A stretch of 64,000 nucleotides of DNA from positions 1,619,501 through 1,683,500 of the forward strand of contig NZ_BMXU01000001.1 of NCBI RefSeq assembly GCF_014651915.1, read 5' to 3'. The position numbers and the translations under genes are program-made. The DNA comes from Parvularcula lutaonensis. Its GTDB lineage: Bacteria; Pseudomonadota; Alphaproteobacteria; Caulobacterales; Parvularculaceae. The notes under the pieces are model-generated. The model worked only from the letters and a program-made list of their open reading frames with translations. It did no database searches and was not told the DNA's origin. This document shows positions 10,715 through 21,629 of the stretch, piece by piece; the first letter of the stretch is position 1; every line of letters begins with the position of its first letter.

Positions 10715-11608
10715 ATGCTTCGTCGTTCCATTCTCAAGGCAGGCGCCGCGTTTCTCGCTCTTTGCGCCTTGCCCGCGCAGGGCTTCGCAGGTCCCACGGA
10801 TGGGCCGGGCTGGACCAAGCGCATCGAAGTGAATCCGCAGGGCAAGGGGCGGGACATCGTCTTCGTGCCCGGCCTGACGTCATCACCAAAGGTCTTCGCG
10901 AGGACCACCCGCGACCTCCCCGGCGAGCTTCACTTTGTCACGGTGAAGGGTTTTGCGGGGACCGAAGCGCCTGCAGAACTCGATCCCTTCGTCCTGCCAG
11001 CTGCCATGGCTGTCTCTGATTATCTCGAGGCGGAAGGCATCACGGATGCTGCGATCGTCGGGCACTCGATGGGAGGTATCGTGGCGATGCTCGCGGCGAA
11101 CGACACCGACCGTGTCAGCCGTGTGCTGATTGTCGACTCAGTCCCCTTTCTTCCCGCCCTCTTTCAGCCGAATGTCAGTCCCGAGGCCATCGCAGCGACG
11201 CGTCCTCTGATGAAGCAACAGATGAAGAACCTGACGCGTGAGATGTGGATGGCCACGGTGCGCCAGGGCCTTCCCGGCCAAGCAATCAGCCAGGAGGCCC
11301 GCGAGCGTATCCTGAAAGCCTCGGGCGATTCCGATTTCGAGGCGGCCAAGGCTGCGTTTGTCGATCTAATGACTACGGATTACTCCGCTGACTTCGAGGC
11401 TGTCACTGTGCCCATTACGGTGCTCGTTCCGTATGACGAACGCTCCGGCTTTGCGCGGGACCTCGTCGTCTCGCGCTACGAGGCTCAGTACGCAGATGTT
11501 CCTGATGTCGAGATCCGGGTGATCGACGACAGCCGCCATTTCATCATGTTCGACCAGCCGGATGTCTTCCGCGCCGAGCTCGAGCGCTTTCTCGCCAAGG
11601 AGGACTAA
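10715..11608 (+). CDS. Secreted alpha/beta hydrolase
   Basis: A 297-residue protein with an export signal (MLRRSILKAGAAFLALCALPAQGFA). The fold is alpha/beta hydrolase: an early IVFVPGLTSS oxyanion strand, nucleophile elbow GHSMGG (about residue 117), a late Asp in VPYDER and the catalytic His in DSRHFIMFDQPD. The substrate is unknown; esterase or lipase-like activity is reasonable. AGGAGGA precedes the ATG. It heads a cassette with two small membrane proteins and an HTH regulator, with gaps of only a few bases. Confidence 0.88.
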   Translation: MLRRSILKAGAAFLALCALPAQGFAGPTDGPGWTKRIEVNPQGKGRDIVFVPGLTSSPKVFARTTRDLPGELHFVTVKGFAGTEAPAELDPFVLPAAMAVSDYLEAEGITDAAIVGHSMGGIVAMLAANDTDRVSRVLIVDSVPFLPALFQPNVSPEAIAATRPLMKQQMKNLTREMWMATVRQGLPGQAISQEARERILKASGDSDFEAAKAAFVDLMTTDYSADFEAVTVPITVLVPYDERSGFARDLVVSRYEAQYADVPDVEIRVIDDSRHFIMFDQPDVFRAELERFLAKED

Positions 11609-11611
11609 GCC

Positions 11612-11797
11612 GTGAAATTCACCACTGTTGATTTTCTCACTATTCTCGCAGCAATGGTTGTCACAGCGATCGTCGTTGCCGTCCAAGTCCTGACCGACGG
11701 CAGCCGCGGATCATTCAGCGCCATGGTGATCGTCATTTTCGCGACCCTGATCCCGATGCTGCTCCGGGCAAGGGCACGTGGGAAGCGCGGCGAATGA
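11612..11797 (+). CDS. Small two-helix membrane protein
   Basis: Sixty-one residues from a GTG start three bases after the hydrolase stop, with AAGGAGG just upstream inside the hydrolase end. Two hydrophobic helices (about residues 6-26 and 36-52) are followed by a basic tail RARARGKRGE. No family is recognised. It overlaps the next membrane gene by four bases (ATGA), so translation is probably coupled. Confidence 0.7.
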   Translation: MKFTTVDFLTILAAMVVTAIVVAVQVLTDGSRGSFSAMVIVIFATLIPMLLRARARGKRGE

Positions 11798-12180
11798 GCC
11801 CGTTCCGAAGCAAGCGCTACTTCCGGGAATTCTCCCTTGCCATGGGATTCTACGTTGTCGCCATCATCATCCGCGGCGCCGTTGATCTCGAGGCGATGCC
11901 GAAGCCTTTGAGCCTCACGCTTCTCTTTGCGCCCGTGCTGGCGACCATTCTTGTTACCATTGCCATTCTTCGAGCGGTCTTCACGATGGACGAGGTCCAG
12001 CGCCGGGTGATTACCGAGGCGTGTCTCGTCTCCATGGTGATCGTCGGTATGGGGAGCTTCGGCTACGCCCTCGTCGCCGAGGATCTCTGCCTCGTCGAGA
12101 TCGATCTCATCTGGGTCTGGCCTGCGCTGATCGGCGTGGCGGGGATCGCGCAGTGCATCAACACCCTGCGCCTGCGGTAG
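11794..12180 (+). CDS. Four-helix membrane protein paired with HTH regulator
   Basis: A 128-residue protein with about four membrane helices and a conserved-looking ILRAVFTMDEVQRRVITEA loop. Membrane proteins of this size commonly precede YozG-type XRE regulators in many genomes, and here such a regulator follows after eight bases. The pair may form a membrane-linked control unit, but its input is unknown. It is coupled to the preceding 61-residue protein by an ATGA overlap. Confidence 0.72.
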   Translation: MSPFRSKRYFREFSLAMGFYVVAIIIRGAVDLEAMPKPLSLTLLFAPVLATILVTIAILRAVFTMDEVQRRVITEACLVSMVIVGMGSFGYALVAEDLCLVEIDLIWVWPALIGVAGIAQCINTLRLR

Positions 12181-12188
12181 GCCCACGG

Positions 12189-12395
12189 ATGAAGAACCGT
12201 ATCAGGGACCTGCGTCTGCAAAAGGGATGGAGCCAGGGAGAGCTCGGCGAGAAGGTCGGCGTCTCCCGCCAGGCGATCAACGCAGTGGAGAGAGGCAAGC
12301 ACGACCCCTCTCTTCTCCTGGCTTTCAAGCTGGCCGACGCCTTCGACCTCAAGGTCGAGGACCTTTTCGCCCCTGACCTTGGCGAGCGCTCCTAG
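12189..12395 (+). CDS. XRE-family helix-turn-helix regulator (YozG type)
   Basis: A 68-residue protein consisting almost entirely of a helix-turn-helix: LRLQKGWSQGELGEKVGVSR followed by QAINAVERGKHDPSL and a short acidic end. This is the compact XRE form (YozG-like). As the last gene of the hydrolase cassette it is a candidate repressor of its own operon through the inverted repeat at 10686-10704. Its stop codon interlocks with that of convergent grpE (CTAG). Confidence 0.9.
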   Translation: MKNRIRDLRLQKGWSQGELGEKVGVSRQAINAVERGKHDPSLLLAFKLADAFDLKVEDLFAPDLGERS

Positions 12396-13060
12396 GAAGT
12401 GGCTTCGTCGCTTTCCTGTGAAGGGGTCCCAGCGCCTGCACCGGTCGAGACTGTCACCATCGCCGCGCGGATGACCCGGTCGCCAATGACGAAGCCGGGG
12501 GCGGCGACGTCGACGACATGGTCCTTTGGCTCGCCGTTGCCCGGAACCTGCGCGATGGCCTGATGGATGTTCGGGTCGAACTTCTCACCCTTGGGCTCTA
12601 TGCGCTGGATTCCGTGGCGGCCGAAAACGGTGATCAGCTCTTTTTCCGTCATCCGCAAGCCGTTGACGAGACCTCGGAAGCCTTCCTTGTCCATGTCGGC
12701 GGGGTCTTCGGGTGCCAATTCCAGAGCGCGGGCGAAGTTGTCCGCGACGGACAGGAGATCGCGCGCGAAGGTGGTGATGCCGTATTTCGCGGCTTCAGCC
12801 TTTTCCCGATCCGCCCGCCGACGCGTGTTCTCGAGCTCGGCGGCGAGCCGCAGGGCGCGATCCTTCTCCTGCTCGAGTTCTTTCTGCAGCTCGGCGATGC
12901 GCTGTTCGGCAAGCTCCTTGATCTTGCCGCCATCAAGGGCTTCATCCCGGAGATGCTCGGGAATCTCGATTTCCGGTGCGCCAGCCGGTTTCGGCTGCTG
13001 CTGTTGTTCGTCCGCTGCCGCTTGGTTGTTTTCGGGCGCTGGACCTTTGGTTTCGCTCAT
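12392..13060 (-). CDS. grpE: Nucleotide exchange factor GrpE
   Basis: GrpE releases ADP from DnaK. The 222-residue protein begins at the ATG at 13060, giving MSETKGPAPENN and a Gln-rich disordered start, then a long coiled coil (about residues 45-100) with ENTRRRADREKAEAAKYG, and the C-terminal beta domain with GRHGIQRIEPKGEKFDPNIHQAI. It is about 3 kb upstream of dnaK on the same strand but separated from it by plus-strand genes, so it has its own promoter in the short gap before cutA. Confidence 0.96.
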   Translation of the reverse strand: MSETKGPAPENNQAAADEQQQQPKPAGAPEIEIPEHLRDEALDGGKIKELAEQRIAELQKELEQEKDRALRLAAELENTRRRADREKAEAAKYGITTFARDLLSVADNFARALELAPEDPADMDKEGFRGLVNGLRMTEKELITVFGRHGIQRIEPKGEKFDPNIHQAIAQVPGNGEPKDHVVDVAAPGFVIGDRVIRAAMVTVSTGAGAGTPSQESDEATS

Positions 13061-13137
13061 GCCGGTAAACCTGTTCTGTAAACTGGGGAACGCGGCATGT
13101 ATCCTTCCAAGCAAGGCGGTTCAAGCGGAGGCATCGC

Positions 13138-13449
13138 ATGCGCGAAATCTATCTGGTGACAACAACGACAGCCTCTGAGGATGATGCCCGGAAACTGGCG
13201 CATGCAGCGGTGGAGGAGCGCCTCGCCGCCTGTGCTCAGATTTTCGCGATCGAGAGCGTCTATGTCTGGGAAGGCGTCAAGCAGGAGCGTGAATGGCGGG
13301 TCGAGTTCAAGACCACCGACGAGCGCGCCCAGGGGTTGATGCGGCGGCTGATGGAACTGCACCCCTATGAAGTGCCCGAACTTGTCGCGACCCGGCTGGC
13401 TGGCGCGAGCGAGGCCTACGCCGCTTGGGTGATCGATACGGTCCTTTAG
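13138..13449 (+). CDS. cutA: Divalent-cation tolerance protein CutA
   Basis: A 103-residue trimeric protein of the CutA1 family, linked to copper tolerance in E. coli although its core role is unclear. Family signatures are present: VEERLAACAQI, SVYVWEGVKQEREWRVEFKTT and HPYEVPELVA near the end. GGAGG lies six bases before the ATG at 13138. Divergent from grpE, and the TAG stop overlaps the stop of the convergent hydroxylase gene by four bases. Confidence 0.95.
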   Translation: MREIYLVTTTTASEDDARKLAHAAVEERLAACAQIFAIESVYVWEGVKQEREWRVEFKTTDERAQGLMRRLMELHPYEVPELVATRLAGASEAYAAWVIDTVL

Positions 13450-14696
13450 AGAGGCTGCATCAGCGCCGGAAGCTGGCCAAGATCGGCGCCAGATGCGCGC
13501 ATGAAGAAGCGGCGAGCAGGGTCGACCCGTTGCACCGCCGCAAGTCCCAGGCCGCGCAGGTGCTTGAGCGGGCCGAAATTGTTCGAGAACAGGCGGTTCA
13601 GCGTGTCGGTGCCGACGGCCATCGACGCTGCATCGAAGCGCCGCCATTTGTCGTAGCCGCCCAGCACGGTGCCATGGCCGATGTCGAGCCCCGTGTCCCG
13701 TGCCTCGACCAACGAGTGGCAGAGCGCTGCGATGTCCTTGATGCCGAGATTGAAGCCCTGGCCCGCGATCGGGTGGATGCCGTGTGCCGCATCCCCGGCA
13801 AGAACGAATCGTTCACGGACCAATTTTGGTGCGTAGAGAAGTGATAGCGGATAGCTCTGTCGCGGGGTCGCCAGCGACAGCCCGCCCAAATGGTCGCCAA
13901 TACGCTCCCGCGCAGCGGCGAGGAAGGCGTCGTCATCCATGGCGAGGAAACTTTTTGCCGAGCGCGTCTTTTCCGTCCACACGATCGAGGAGTGATTGTT
14001 CCGCATAGGGAGGATTGCGAAGGGGCCGTCCGGGTAGAAGACTTCGTGGGCGACCCCGTGATGCGGCCTTTCATGGGCGATGTTGAAGATGATCGCCGTC
14101 TGCGGATAGCTCCACTGCAGCACCTGCATGTTCATCAGCGAGCGGAGCGGCGAGAATTTCCCGTCGCAGGCAGCGAGCAGCAGCGTTTTTTCTTCCGTGC
14201 CGTCCGAGAGGGTGACCGTACCGTGACCCTCGGTCTTCGGCGCTGCGTAGCTCTCGACGCTGACGCCCCAGCGCTCGGTGATGTTCGATGTCTCGGCCGC
14301 CGCTGCGAAGGCTGCGATCAGGTCGGCGTTCTCGACGATGTATCCCAAGGCCGGCTCGTCCATCTCCGGGTCATGCTCGCCGAGAAGGCTCGCCGGGAAA
14401 TGAAGCTGGCCGCCGGTCAGCCCGCCGCGCCGGAAGCGGTCGCGCGGATTGCCGTTCGAGACCATGATGTCGGTGATCGGCTCGGCCTTGGCTTCGAGGT
14501 CGTCCCAAAGGCCAAGGCGCTTGAAGAGCCTGACGCTGGCATAGGCGAGGGCGGTCGTCCGTCCGTCATGCACCGGGGCGCCCGGCGTCGCCCGGTCCAC
14601 CTGCAGCACCGAGAAGCCGCAATGATCGAGGGCCAGGGCCATCAGCCTGCCGGTGAGGCCCGCACCGGCCACGCACACATCGAAAGTCTTGCTCAT
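13446..14696 (-). CDS. FAD-dependent UbiH/UbiF/Coq6-type hydroxylase
   Basis: A 416-residue flavin mono-oxygenase, probably acting on ubiquinone precursors. The ATG at 14696 follows AGGTG; a GTG at 14705 is also open. The dinucleotide-binding start is VCVAGAGLTGRLMALAL; the middle carries the DG motif in LLLAACDGKFSPLR, and FVLAGDAAHGIHPIAGQGFNLGIKD is the second FAD motif of the UbiH family. Which ring position it hydroxylates cannot be told from sequence. It is convergent with cutA and its stop codon interlocks with cutA's. Confidence 0.92.
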   Translation of the reverse strand: MSKTFDVCVAGAGLTGRLMALALDHCGFSVLQVDRATPGAPVHDGRTTALAYASVRLFKRLGLWDDLEAKAEPITDIMVSNGNPRDRFRRGGLTGGQLHFPASLLGEHDPEMDEPALGYIVENADLIAAFAAAAETSNITERWGVSVESYAAPKTEGHGTVTLSDGTEEKTLLLAACDGKFSPLRSLMNMQVLQWSYPQTAIIFNIAHERPHHGVAHEVFYPDGPFAILPMRNNHSSIVWTEKTRSAKSFLAMDDDAFLAAARERIGDHLGGLSLATPRQSYPLSLLYAPKLVRERFVLAGDAAHGIHPIAGQGFNLGIKDIAALCHSLVEARDTGLDIGHGTVLGGYDKWRRFDAASMAVGTDTLNRLFSNNFGPLKHLRGLGLAAVQRVDPARRFFMRASGADLGQLPALMQPL

Positions 14697-14735
14697 CAGG
14701 GGCACCTAGTGCGCAAACCGGCATAGCGCAAAGCG

Positions 14736-15473
14736 TCACCCTGTCTTTGCCGCGGCGTGGAAACCGACAACCATCGCCATGAAGAAGACATTGAACATGA
14801 AGAAGGCGAGGGTCAGGAGCGGCGTCGCGATCGCCACGCGCGGCCACGACACCCGATAGGCGGTCCTGAGCGCGATCGCGAGATAGGCGATGAACGCGCC
14901 GAGGAAGGGCCACGCCACGACAGTCGTGTTCTGCAGCGCGGGGACGACGAACCCGACGCTGTAGGCGGCAATCGACATGATGTTGACCGCTGCGAGGAAG
15001 TAGAGCGTGAAGGTCAGGTGTTCGAGGAAGAGCCTTTGCCTGCCGATCATCGATAGCGCGATAAGGCCAGCCAGGGGCAGCAAGGTGAAGAGCTGCACAA
15101 TCGTCAGGGCCGTCGGGAAATCCCTCGCACCAATGGAAAGGTCAGCGACCATGCCCGTGGAATCGGCGATCGACCCGAACCCCTGTGCAAAGAACGCAGC
15201 GACGATGAGGAGAAGCACGCTGGACGTCACAGCGGTCTTCACGGGGGAGGCGAAGGGTGCCCGCTGTCCTTCAATATAACGGCGTGCGGTGAGTCCCGGT
15301 CGCCAGAGCGAGACCATGGTCCTGAGCGTCTTGAACTCGAGATCGAAAAGGGCTGCGGAAGCCTTCTGCACCGCCGATGCGAGCGGCACGAGGGGCGAAT
15401 GGCTGTCCTGGCCGCAGTGGTGGCAGTAGCGATCGTTGAGTTGGGTTCCGCAATTTCTGCAGGCCTCGGTCAT
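14736..15473 (-). CDS. DUF3667-type membrane protein with zinc ribbon
   Basis: A 245-residue protein starting with a zinc ribbon, [18 protein letters not shown], two CxxC pairs within the first 22 residues. An amphipathic stretch with [18 protein letters not shown] and about five membrane helices follow. This is the pattern of DUF3667 proteins, which are of unknown function. It lies 39 bases upstream of the hydroxylase gene and may share its transcript. Divergent from ftsK. Confidence 0.82.
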   Translation of the reverse strand: MTEACRNCGTQLNDRYCHHCGQDSHSPLVPLASAVQKASAALFDLEFKTLRTMVSLWRPGLTARRYIEGQRAPFASPVKTAVTSSVLLLIVAAFFAQGFGSIADSTGMVADLSIGARDFPTALTIVQLFTLLPLAGLIALSMIGRQRLFLEHLTFTLYFLAAVNIMSIAAYSVGFVVPALQNTTVVAWPFLGAFIAYLAIALRTAYRVSWPRVAIATPLLTLAFFMFNVFFMAMVVGFHAAAKTG

Positions 15474-15538
15474 CCGCTCTCCGTGGCAGTCCCGCCCCGG
15501 CGCAGCAACTCCTTGTAAGGCTTAATGGAGGCTTAACT

Positions 15539-18003
<2,465 letters not shown>

Positions 18004-18007
<4 letters not shown>

Positions 18008-19059
18008 CCAGCCGTGTGCGTCCTTTCGTGCTCGAGAAGCCAGCGTTTGCGCCAGACGCCGCCTGCATAGCCTGAGATCTTGCCGTCGGCAGCGATGACC
18101 CTGTGGCAGGGCACGATGATCGCCAGCCGGTTCGAGGCGTTGGCGCGGGCGACAGCCCGCATGGCGGTCGGACGGTCCAGCTTCCTGGCGAGGTCCTTGT
18201 AGCTGAGGGTCTGGCCCGGCGGGATGGCTTGGAGGCCCTTGTGCACATCCTTCATCCAGGGCGTGCCATAGGTGGTGACGGGCACGGAGAAAGCGAGTGA
18301 GGTTCCGGCGAAATAGGCTTCCAGTTCATTCCTCAGTCTGCCGAGGTGCGCGCTCTCTCCAAACCCGATTTCCGATCCCGCCTGCGCCTCTACGGCCTGC
18401 AACTCGCTGGGGAGCTCTTTGCGGTCTGCGAATTCGAGCAGCCAGAGACCGCGCCCATCGGCGACAGCGATCATGGCGCCGAGGGGCGTGTCGATGAAGT
18501 CCGCGACCAGCTCCGCATCCTGACGGATCGTTCCTGGCGTCCGGCCGAGGAGTCTTGCGAACGCGGCACGGAAGCCGCTTGCGCTCTCGAAGCCGGCATC
18601 GAGCTGCGCGTCGATCACGGCGGCGCCCTCCTTTCTCGTGGTGGCCCCCTCCTTCACCCGCCGCAGCCGGGCCATCTCGAGGAAGGTCGTTCCCAGATTG
18701 CGCCGGAAGAGGCGGCGTACAGTCGAAGGGTCATGTCCTAGCGCTGCGATATCACGCTCGCACCAGCGGCGCGTCGGCTCCGCCTCCAGCGCATGGAGCA
18801 GCGCGGCAATCAACGGCTCCCGCTCGCCGGCAGCGGCCATCGGCTTGCAGCGCTTGCACGGCCGGTAGCCTGCTTCCAGGCATTCCGCCGGGGACTGATA
18901 GAATGTGACATTTTCCCGCTTCGGCGTGCGTGCGCGACAGGCAAAGCGGCAGAAGATGCCGGTCGTCGTCACCGCCACATAGGCGTGGCCGTCATAGGCC
19001 TCGTCGCGGGCGGCGAGCGCATCATAGAGCCGGTCCTTGTCGAGGGGCGTCGTCAGCAT
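18004..19059 (-). CDS. ada: Ada: methyltransferase repair protein and methylation-response activator
   Basis: A 351-residue protein with the full Ada layout. The zinc/methyl-phosphotriester domain has Cys37 (in GIFCRFAC), Cys41, Cys68 and Cys71 (RPCKRC). An AraC-type helix-turn-helix follows (about 85-183, ending ARLLGRTPG), and then the O6-alkylguanine transferase with active-site PCHR, Cys318. Self-methylation at Cys37 is expected to turn it into an activator of its own gene. Residue spacing matches E. coli Ada closely. An AGCAC-G-GTGCT palindrome lies at 19071-19081, just before the start. Confidence 0.95.
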
Positions 19060-19222
19060 GGAGGAAGCCTAGCACGGTGCTGAGTCCTGCGCGGACGCGG
19101 ATCGGGCAGGACAGTAAGTGTTGCGTCTTTGCCAGACTACGGCAGATTTCCAGTTCGACACTTCCGATTCGTCCGACGGGAACTGTAAGGGCACGGGGGT
19201 AAGCGTATTCTCCGGGGCTGAA

Positions 19223-19870
19223 ATGGCGTTGATGTCACTACCCATGGTTCTGTTCGTGGCCGCGATGAACACCGCGACCGCGCCCGCTGCCAATCCTCAG
19301 GACATGCTCGATCCCAAGGTCGACATGGAGCGCCGCCAGAGCCTGCTCGAGGCGGCGCGCTCGGGCCTGGAGTCGATCCGCGCCCTTCAGGCGAAATTCA
19401 CGCAGGTCGCGCCATCGGGCACGATCTCGACCGGCACGCTCTATCTCCAGCGACCGGGTCGGCTGCGCTTCGAATATGACGAGCCGAGCCCGATGCTGAT
19501 CGTCGCCACCGGGGGCCTCGTCTATGTGCAGGACAAGGAGCTCCAGACCACCGACAGCTATCCGGTCGGCCAGACGCCCCTGCGGTTCCTCCTGTCCAAG
19601 GAGCTCGACCTCGAGGCGGCGCAGGTGATGAGCGTCGAGGAGAGCCGCCACGGGCTCAAGATCGTGCTGGCGGCGAAGGACAAGGACCTGCGTGGTCATC
19701 TCGCGCTCCTGTTCGAGCCGGAGAACCTCAATCTCGCGGGCTGGTCCTTCGTGGACGCCAACGGCCAGGTGACCCTCGTGAACCTTGAGGATGTCGAGCA
19801 GAAGAAGCGGTTGCCCGGCAGCCTGTTCCGCGTGCCGCAATCGGAAGGCCTGTTCCTGAGCGACAATTAG
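19223..19870 (+). CDS. lolA: Outer-membrane lipoprotein carrier LolA family protein
   Basis: A 215-residue periplasmic carrier that shuttles lipoproteins from the inner to the outer membrane. The ATG at 19223 gives a signal peptide (hydrophobic MALMSLPMVLFVAAMNTATA); longer frames upstream lack one. The LolA core is seen in LQAKFTQVAPSG followed by LYLQRPGRLRFEYDEPSP, and near the C-terminus VNLEDVEQKKRLPGSLFRVP. No strong ribosome site is visible upstream. In many alphaproteobacteria lolA lies near ftsK, as here, though ada is inserted between on the other strand. Confidence 0.92.
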   Translation: MALMSLPMVLFVAAMNTATAPAANPQDMLDPKVDMERRQSLLEAARSGLESIRALQAKFTQVAPSGTISTGTLYLQRPGRLRFEYDEPSPMLIVATGGLVYVQDKELQTTDSYPVGQTPLRFLLSKELDLEAAQVMSVEESRHGLKIVLAAKDKDLRGHLALLFEPENLNLAGWSFVDANGQVTLVNLEDVEQKKRLPGSLFRVPQSEGLFLSDN

Positions 19871-19921
19871 CGGCCTCTGGCTGTTGTTACGGCGCAACAG
19901 TCAAATTTTACCGCGGTGTAA

Positions 19922-19951
19922 TTGGCGGAAAAAGAGTTCCAGCGTTACCAT
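19922..19951 (+). promoter_or_regulatory. Candidate sigma-70 promoter after lolA
   Basis: TTGGCG (19922-19927), an 18-base spacer and TACCAT (19946-19951) fit a vegetative promoter that would start a transcript near 19958, immediately before the hairpin-rich segment annotated as a small RNA. A 6-bp inverted repeat CTGTTG-N8-CAACAG lies at 19881-19900, just upstream. Confidence 0.45.
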
Positions 19952-19957
19952 AAAACC

Positions 19958-20067
19958 ACGGTTGGAGTGAACTCTGCCCCCCCGAACTCCAACCGCTGGG
20001 CCGCGCTGGCCCGGAAGACGCCCTAGACCGCGCCCGCTTCCAGCCCCATGGAAGCGGGCGCTTTTTT
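19958..20067 (+). ncRNA. Candidate small RNA or terminator-attenuated leader with C-rich loop
   Basis: About 110 bases with three successive hairpins and no open frame. The first has perfect 10-bp arms, CGGTTGGAGT (19959-19968) and ACTCCAACCG (19986-19995), enclosing a 17-base loop with seven C in a row. The second is GGGCC-N5-GGCCC (19998-20012). The third is a textbook terminator. C-rich exposed loops are used by several alphaproteobacterial small RNAs to pair with ribosome binding sites, which is the inferred role here. Alternatively it is a 5' leader whose terminator attenuates the gene starting at 20087. I cannot match it to a named RNA family. Confidence 0.55.
20030..20067 (+). terminator. 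Strong Rho-independent terminator
   Basis: Perfect 12-bp arms GCGCCCGCTTCC and GGAAGCGGGCGC around an 8-base loop, followed by six T. It ends either the lolA transcript or the candidate small RNA, and lies only 19 bases before the TTG start of the next gene. Confidence 0.9.
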
Positions 20068-20086
20068 CGTTTGGCGGAGGCCATCC

Positions 20087-20725
20087 TTGCAAGACCACTA
20101 CGACGTCGGCGACGAGATACCGGAGATCGACCCTGAAATTTTCGGTGAGCTGGAGCGGGAGATACCCCTCCTGTTCGGCGTGCGGAAACTGGCTGAAGGC
20201 TTCGACCAGATTTCGTGGTTCGCCCATCTCGGCGAGCCGCCGACCGAAGACGTGCGCCGGACCGCGGCGCAGTATCTCGACGCCCTGGGTTTTCCCGACG
20301 CAGACCTTGCCATCCTTCCCACCCCTGATGACGCAGCGGCGGCGGCCGAGACGCTCGACTGGGCAAGTCCTGCCTGGGAAGCGGAGGAGCTGGCCCGTGC
20401 CGACCTCAACTTCCGCGCGGCAGAGGTGCTGTCCGAGGACGCGCTGGAAATCGCCATCCGGCTCGTGACCGCCAAGGCTGGCGAGGCTGCCAAGCAGGCA
20501 ATGGCCGAAGAGGGTGCGGTCTGGGACATCGAGAGCGAGGCTGTGAAGAACATCGCTGTCGGCGCCGCGGTCCAGACCGCGACCAATGCCGCGCTGGTGC
20601 TGCTGGCAGGCGCAGCCGACCCCGAGGTCGACGTCGCGAACCACGTCTTCACCAAGAAGCTCAAGCTTTTCGAGCTGGGCCGCTGGCCGGTTTCGGTCCT
20701 CGGCCAGAGCTTTTCGCTATTCTGA
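20087..20725 (+). CDS. Acidic protein of unknown function
   Basis: A 212-residue protein I do not recognise. The TTG at 20087 is preferred: GGCGGAGG lies six bases upstream, while the in-frame ATG at 20048 sits inside the terminator hairpin. The sequence is acidic and Ala-rich, helical throughout, without signal peptide or clear membrane span; the Ala-rich stretch IAVGAAVQTATNAALVLLAGAA near residue 170 is the only hydrophobic run. It follows a strong terminator, so either readthrough or an unseen promoter must drive it. The 3' end overlaps the TauE-like gene by nine bases. Confidence 0.65.
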   Translation: MQDHYDVGDEIPEIDPEIFGELEREIPLLFGVRKLAEGFDQISWFAHLGEPPTEDVRRTAAQYLDALGFPDADLAILPTPDDAAAAAETLDWASPAWEAEELARADLNFRAAEVLSEDALEIAIRLVTAKAGEAAKQAMAEEGAVWDIESEAVKNIAVGAAVQTATNAALVLLAGAADPEVDVANHVFTKKLKLFELGRWPVSVLGQSFSLF

Positions 20726-21466
20726 GAAGGCGAGCCAGACGAGCCATGCCGCGAGGGCTGTAAGGACCGCCTTCAGGGCCTTTCGGAAAAAGGCCTCGTC
20801 GATGCGCTTCAGGATGCGGGTGCCCAGGAAGGTGCCCGCGAATCCTGCTGCCAGCGCCGTGGCCATGAGGGGCAGCCAGTCAGAGTAGGGGAACCCCGCA
20901 AGGCCGAAGATCATGACCTTGCCGCCATGCTGGAGGGTCATGCAGGCCCCGGCCGTCGCGATCAGCGCTTGTCGCGAAAACTCCGGGATCCGTGACAGGA
21001 TCGCCGTGATGAAAGGCCCTGAGGCGCCGACGAACAGCGTCAGGAACATCGACAGGGAGCCTGCGAGCGCGAAAAACGGCGCTCCGGTCGGCAAAGCGAA
21101 TTTCGGGCCCCATTGGGTGAACAGGATAAACCCCGCGATCGACAGCCTGAGAATGCTGGGATCGAGGGAAAGAACCACCTGGGCGCCGACGATCCCGCCG
21201 ACCAGTGCGCCCGCGGCGAACCAGCCGATGATGCGCCAGTCGACATGGGACAGGAGAAGGCCGGAACGCCCGGCATTGCTGCCTGTCATGACAACGGCAT
21301 GGACTGGGATGACTGCTGCGGGAGGCAGCAGGGCACTCATCGTTCCGATCAGGAGGAGCCCGCCACCGATCGAAAAGGCTGCCGTGATCGCCGAGCCGAG
21401 AAAGCTGACCACGCACACGATGACGAAGGCGAGGGTACCAAGCTCCGGGGCTGCGACATCGACCAT
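20717..21466 (-). CDS. TauE/SafE family sulfite or anion exporter
   Basis: A 249-residue membrane protein with about eight helices. The two half repeats characteristic of TauE/SafE are visible: an early AAFSIGGGLLLIGTMSALLPP followed by IPVHAVVMTGSNAGR, and later FVGASGPFITAIL with a HGGKVMIFG segment. These proteins move sulfite, sulfoacetate or similar anions; the substrate here is unknown. It overlaps the convergent unknown gene by nine bases and has no obvious sulfur-metabolism neighbour. Confidence 0.88.
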   Translation of the reverse strand: MVDVAAPELGTLAFVIVCVVSFLGSAITAAFSIGGGLLLIGTMSALLPPAAVIPVHAVVMTGSNAGRSGLLLSHVDWRIIGWFAAGALVGGIVGAQVVLSLDPSILRLSIAGFILFTQWGPKFALPTGAPFFALAGSLSMFLTLFVGASGPFITAILSRIPEFSRQALIATAGACMTLQHGGKVMIFGLAGFPYSDWLPLMATALAAGFAGTFLGTRILKRIDEAFFRKALKAVLTALAAWLVWLAFSE

Positions 21467-21629
21467 GTCCCGGAGCTAGCGGGGACCGTGCGGCAAAGCC
21501 ACAGGCCGTCAGGGAAATCCAGATTTGCGGGGCGCGCGCGGCCAGCCTGAAGAACGAACTGCGTCAAGCTAGGCACCCGGGGCTCCCCATGCTAAGAGTT
21601 CGTTAAGGTTGTGGAAGTGGGGCCTGGGA

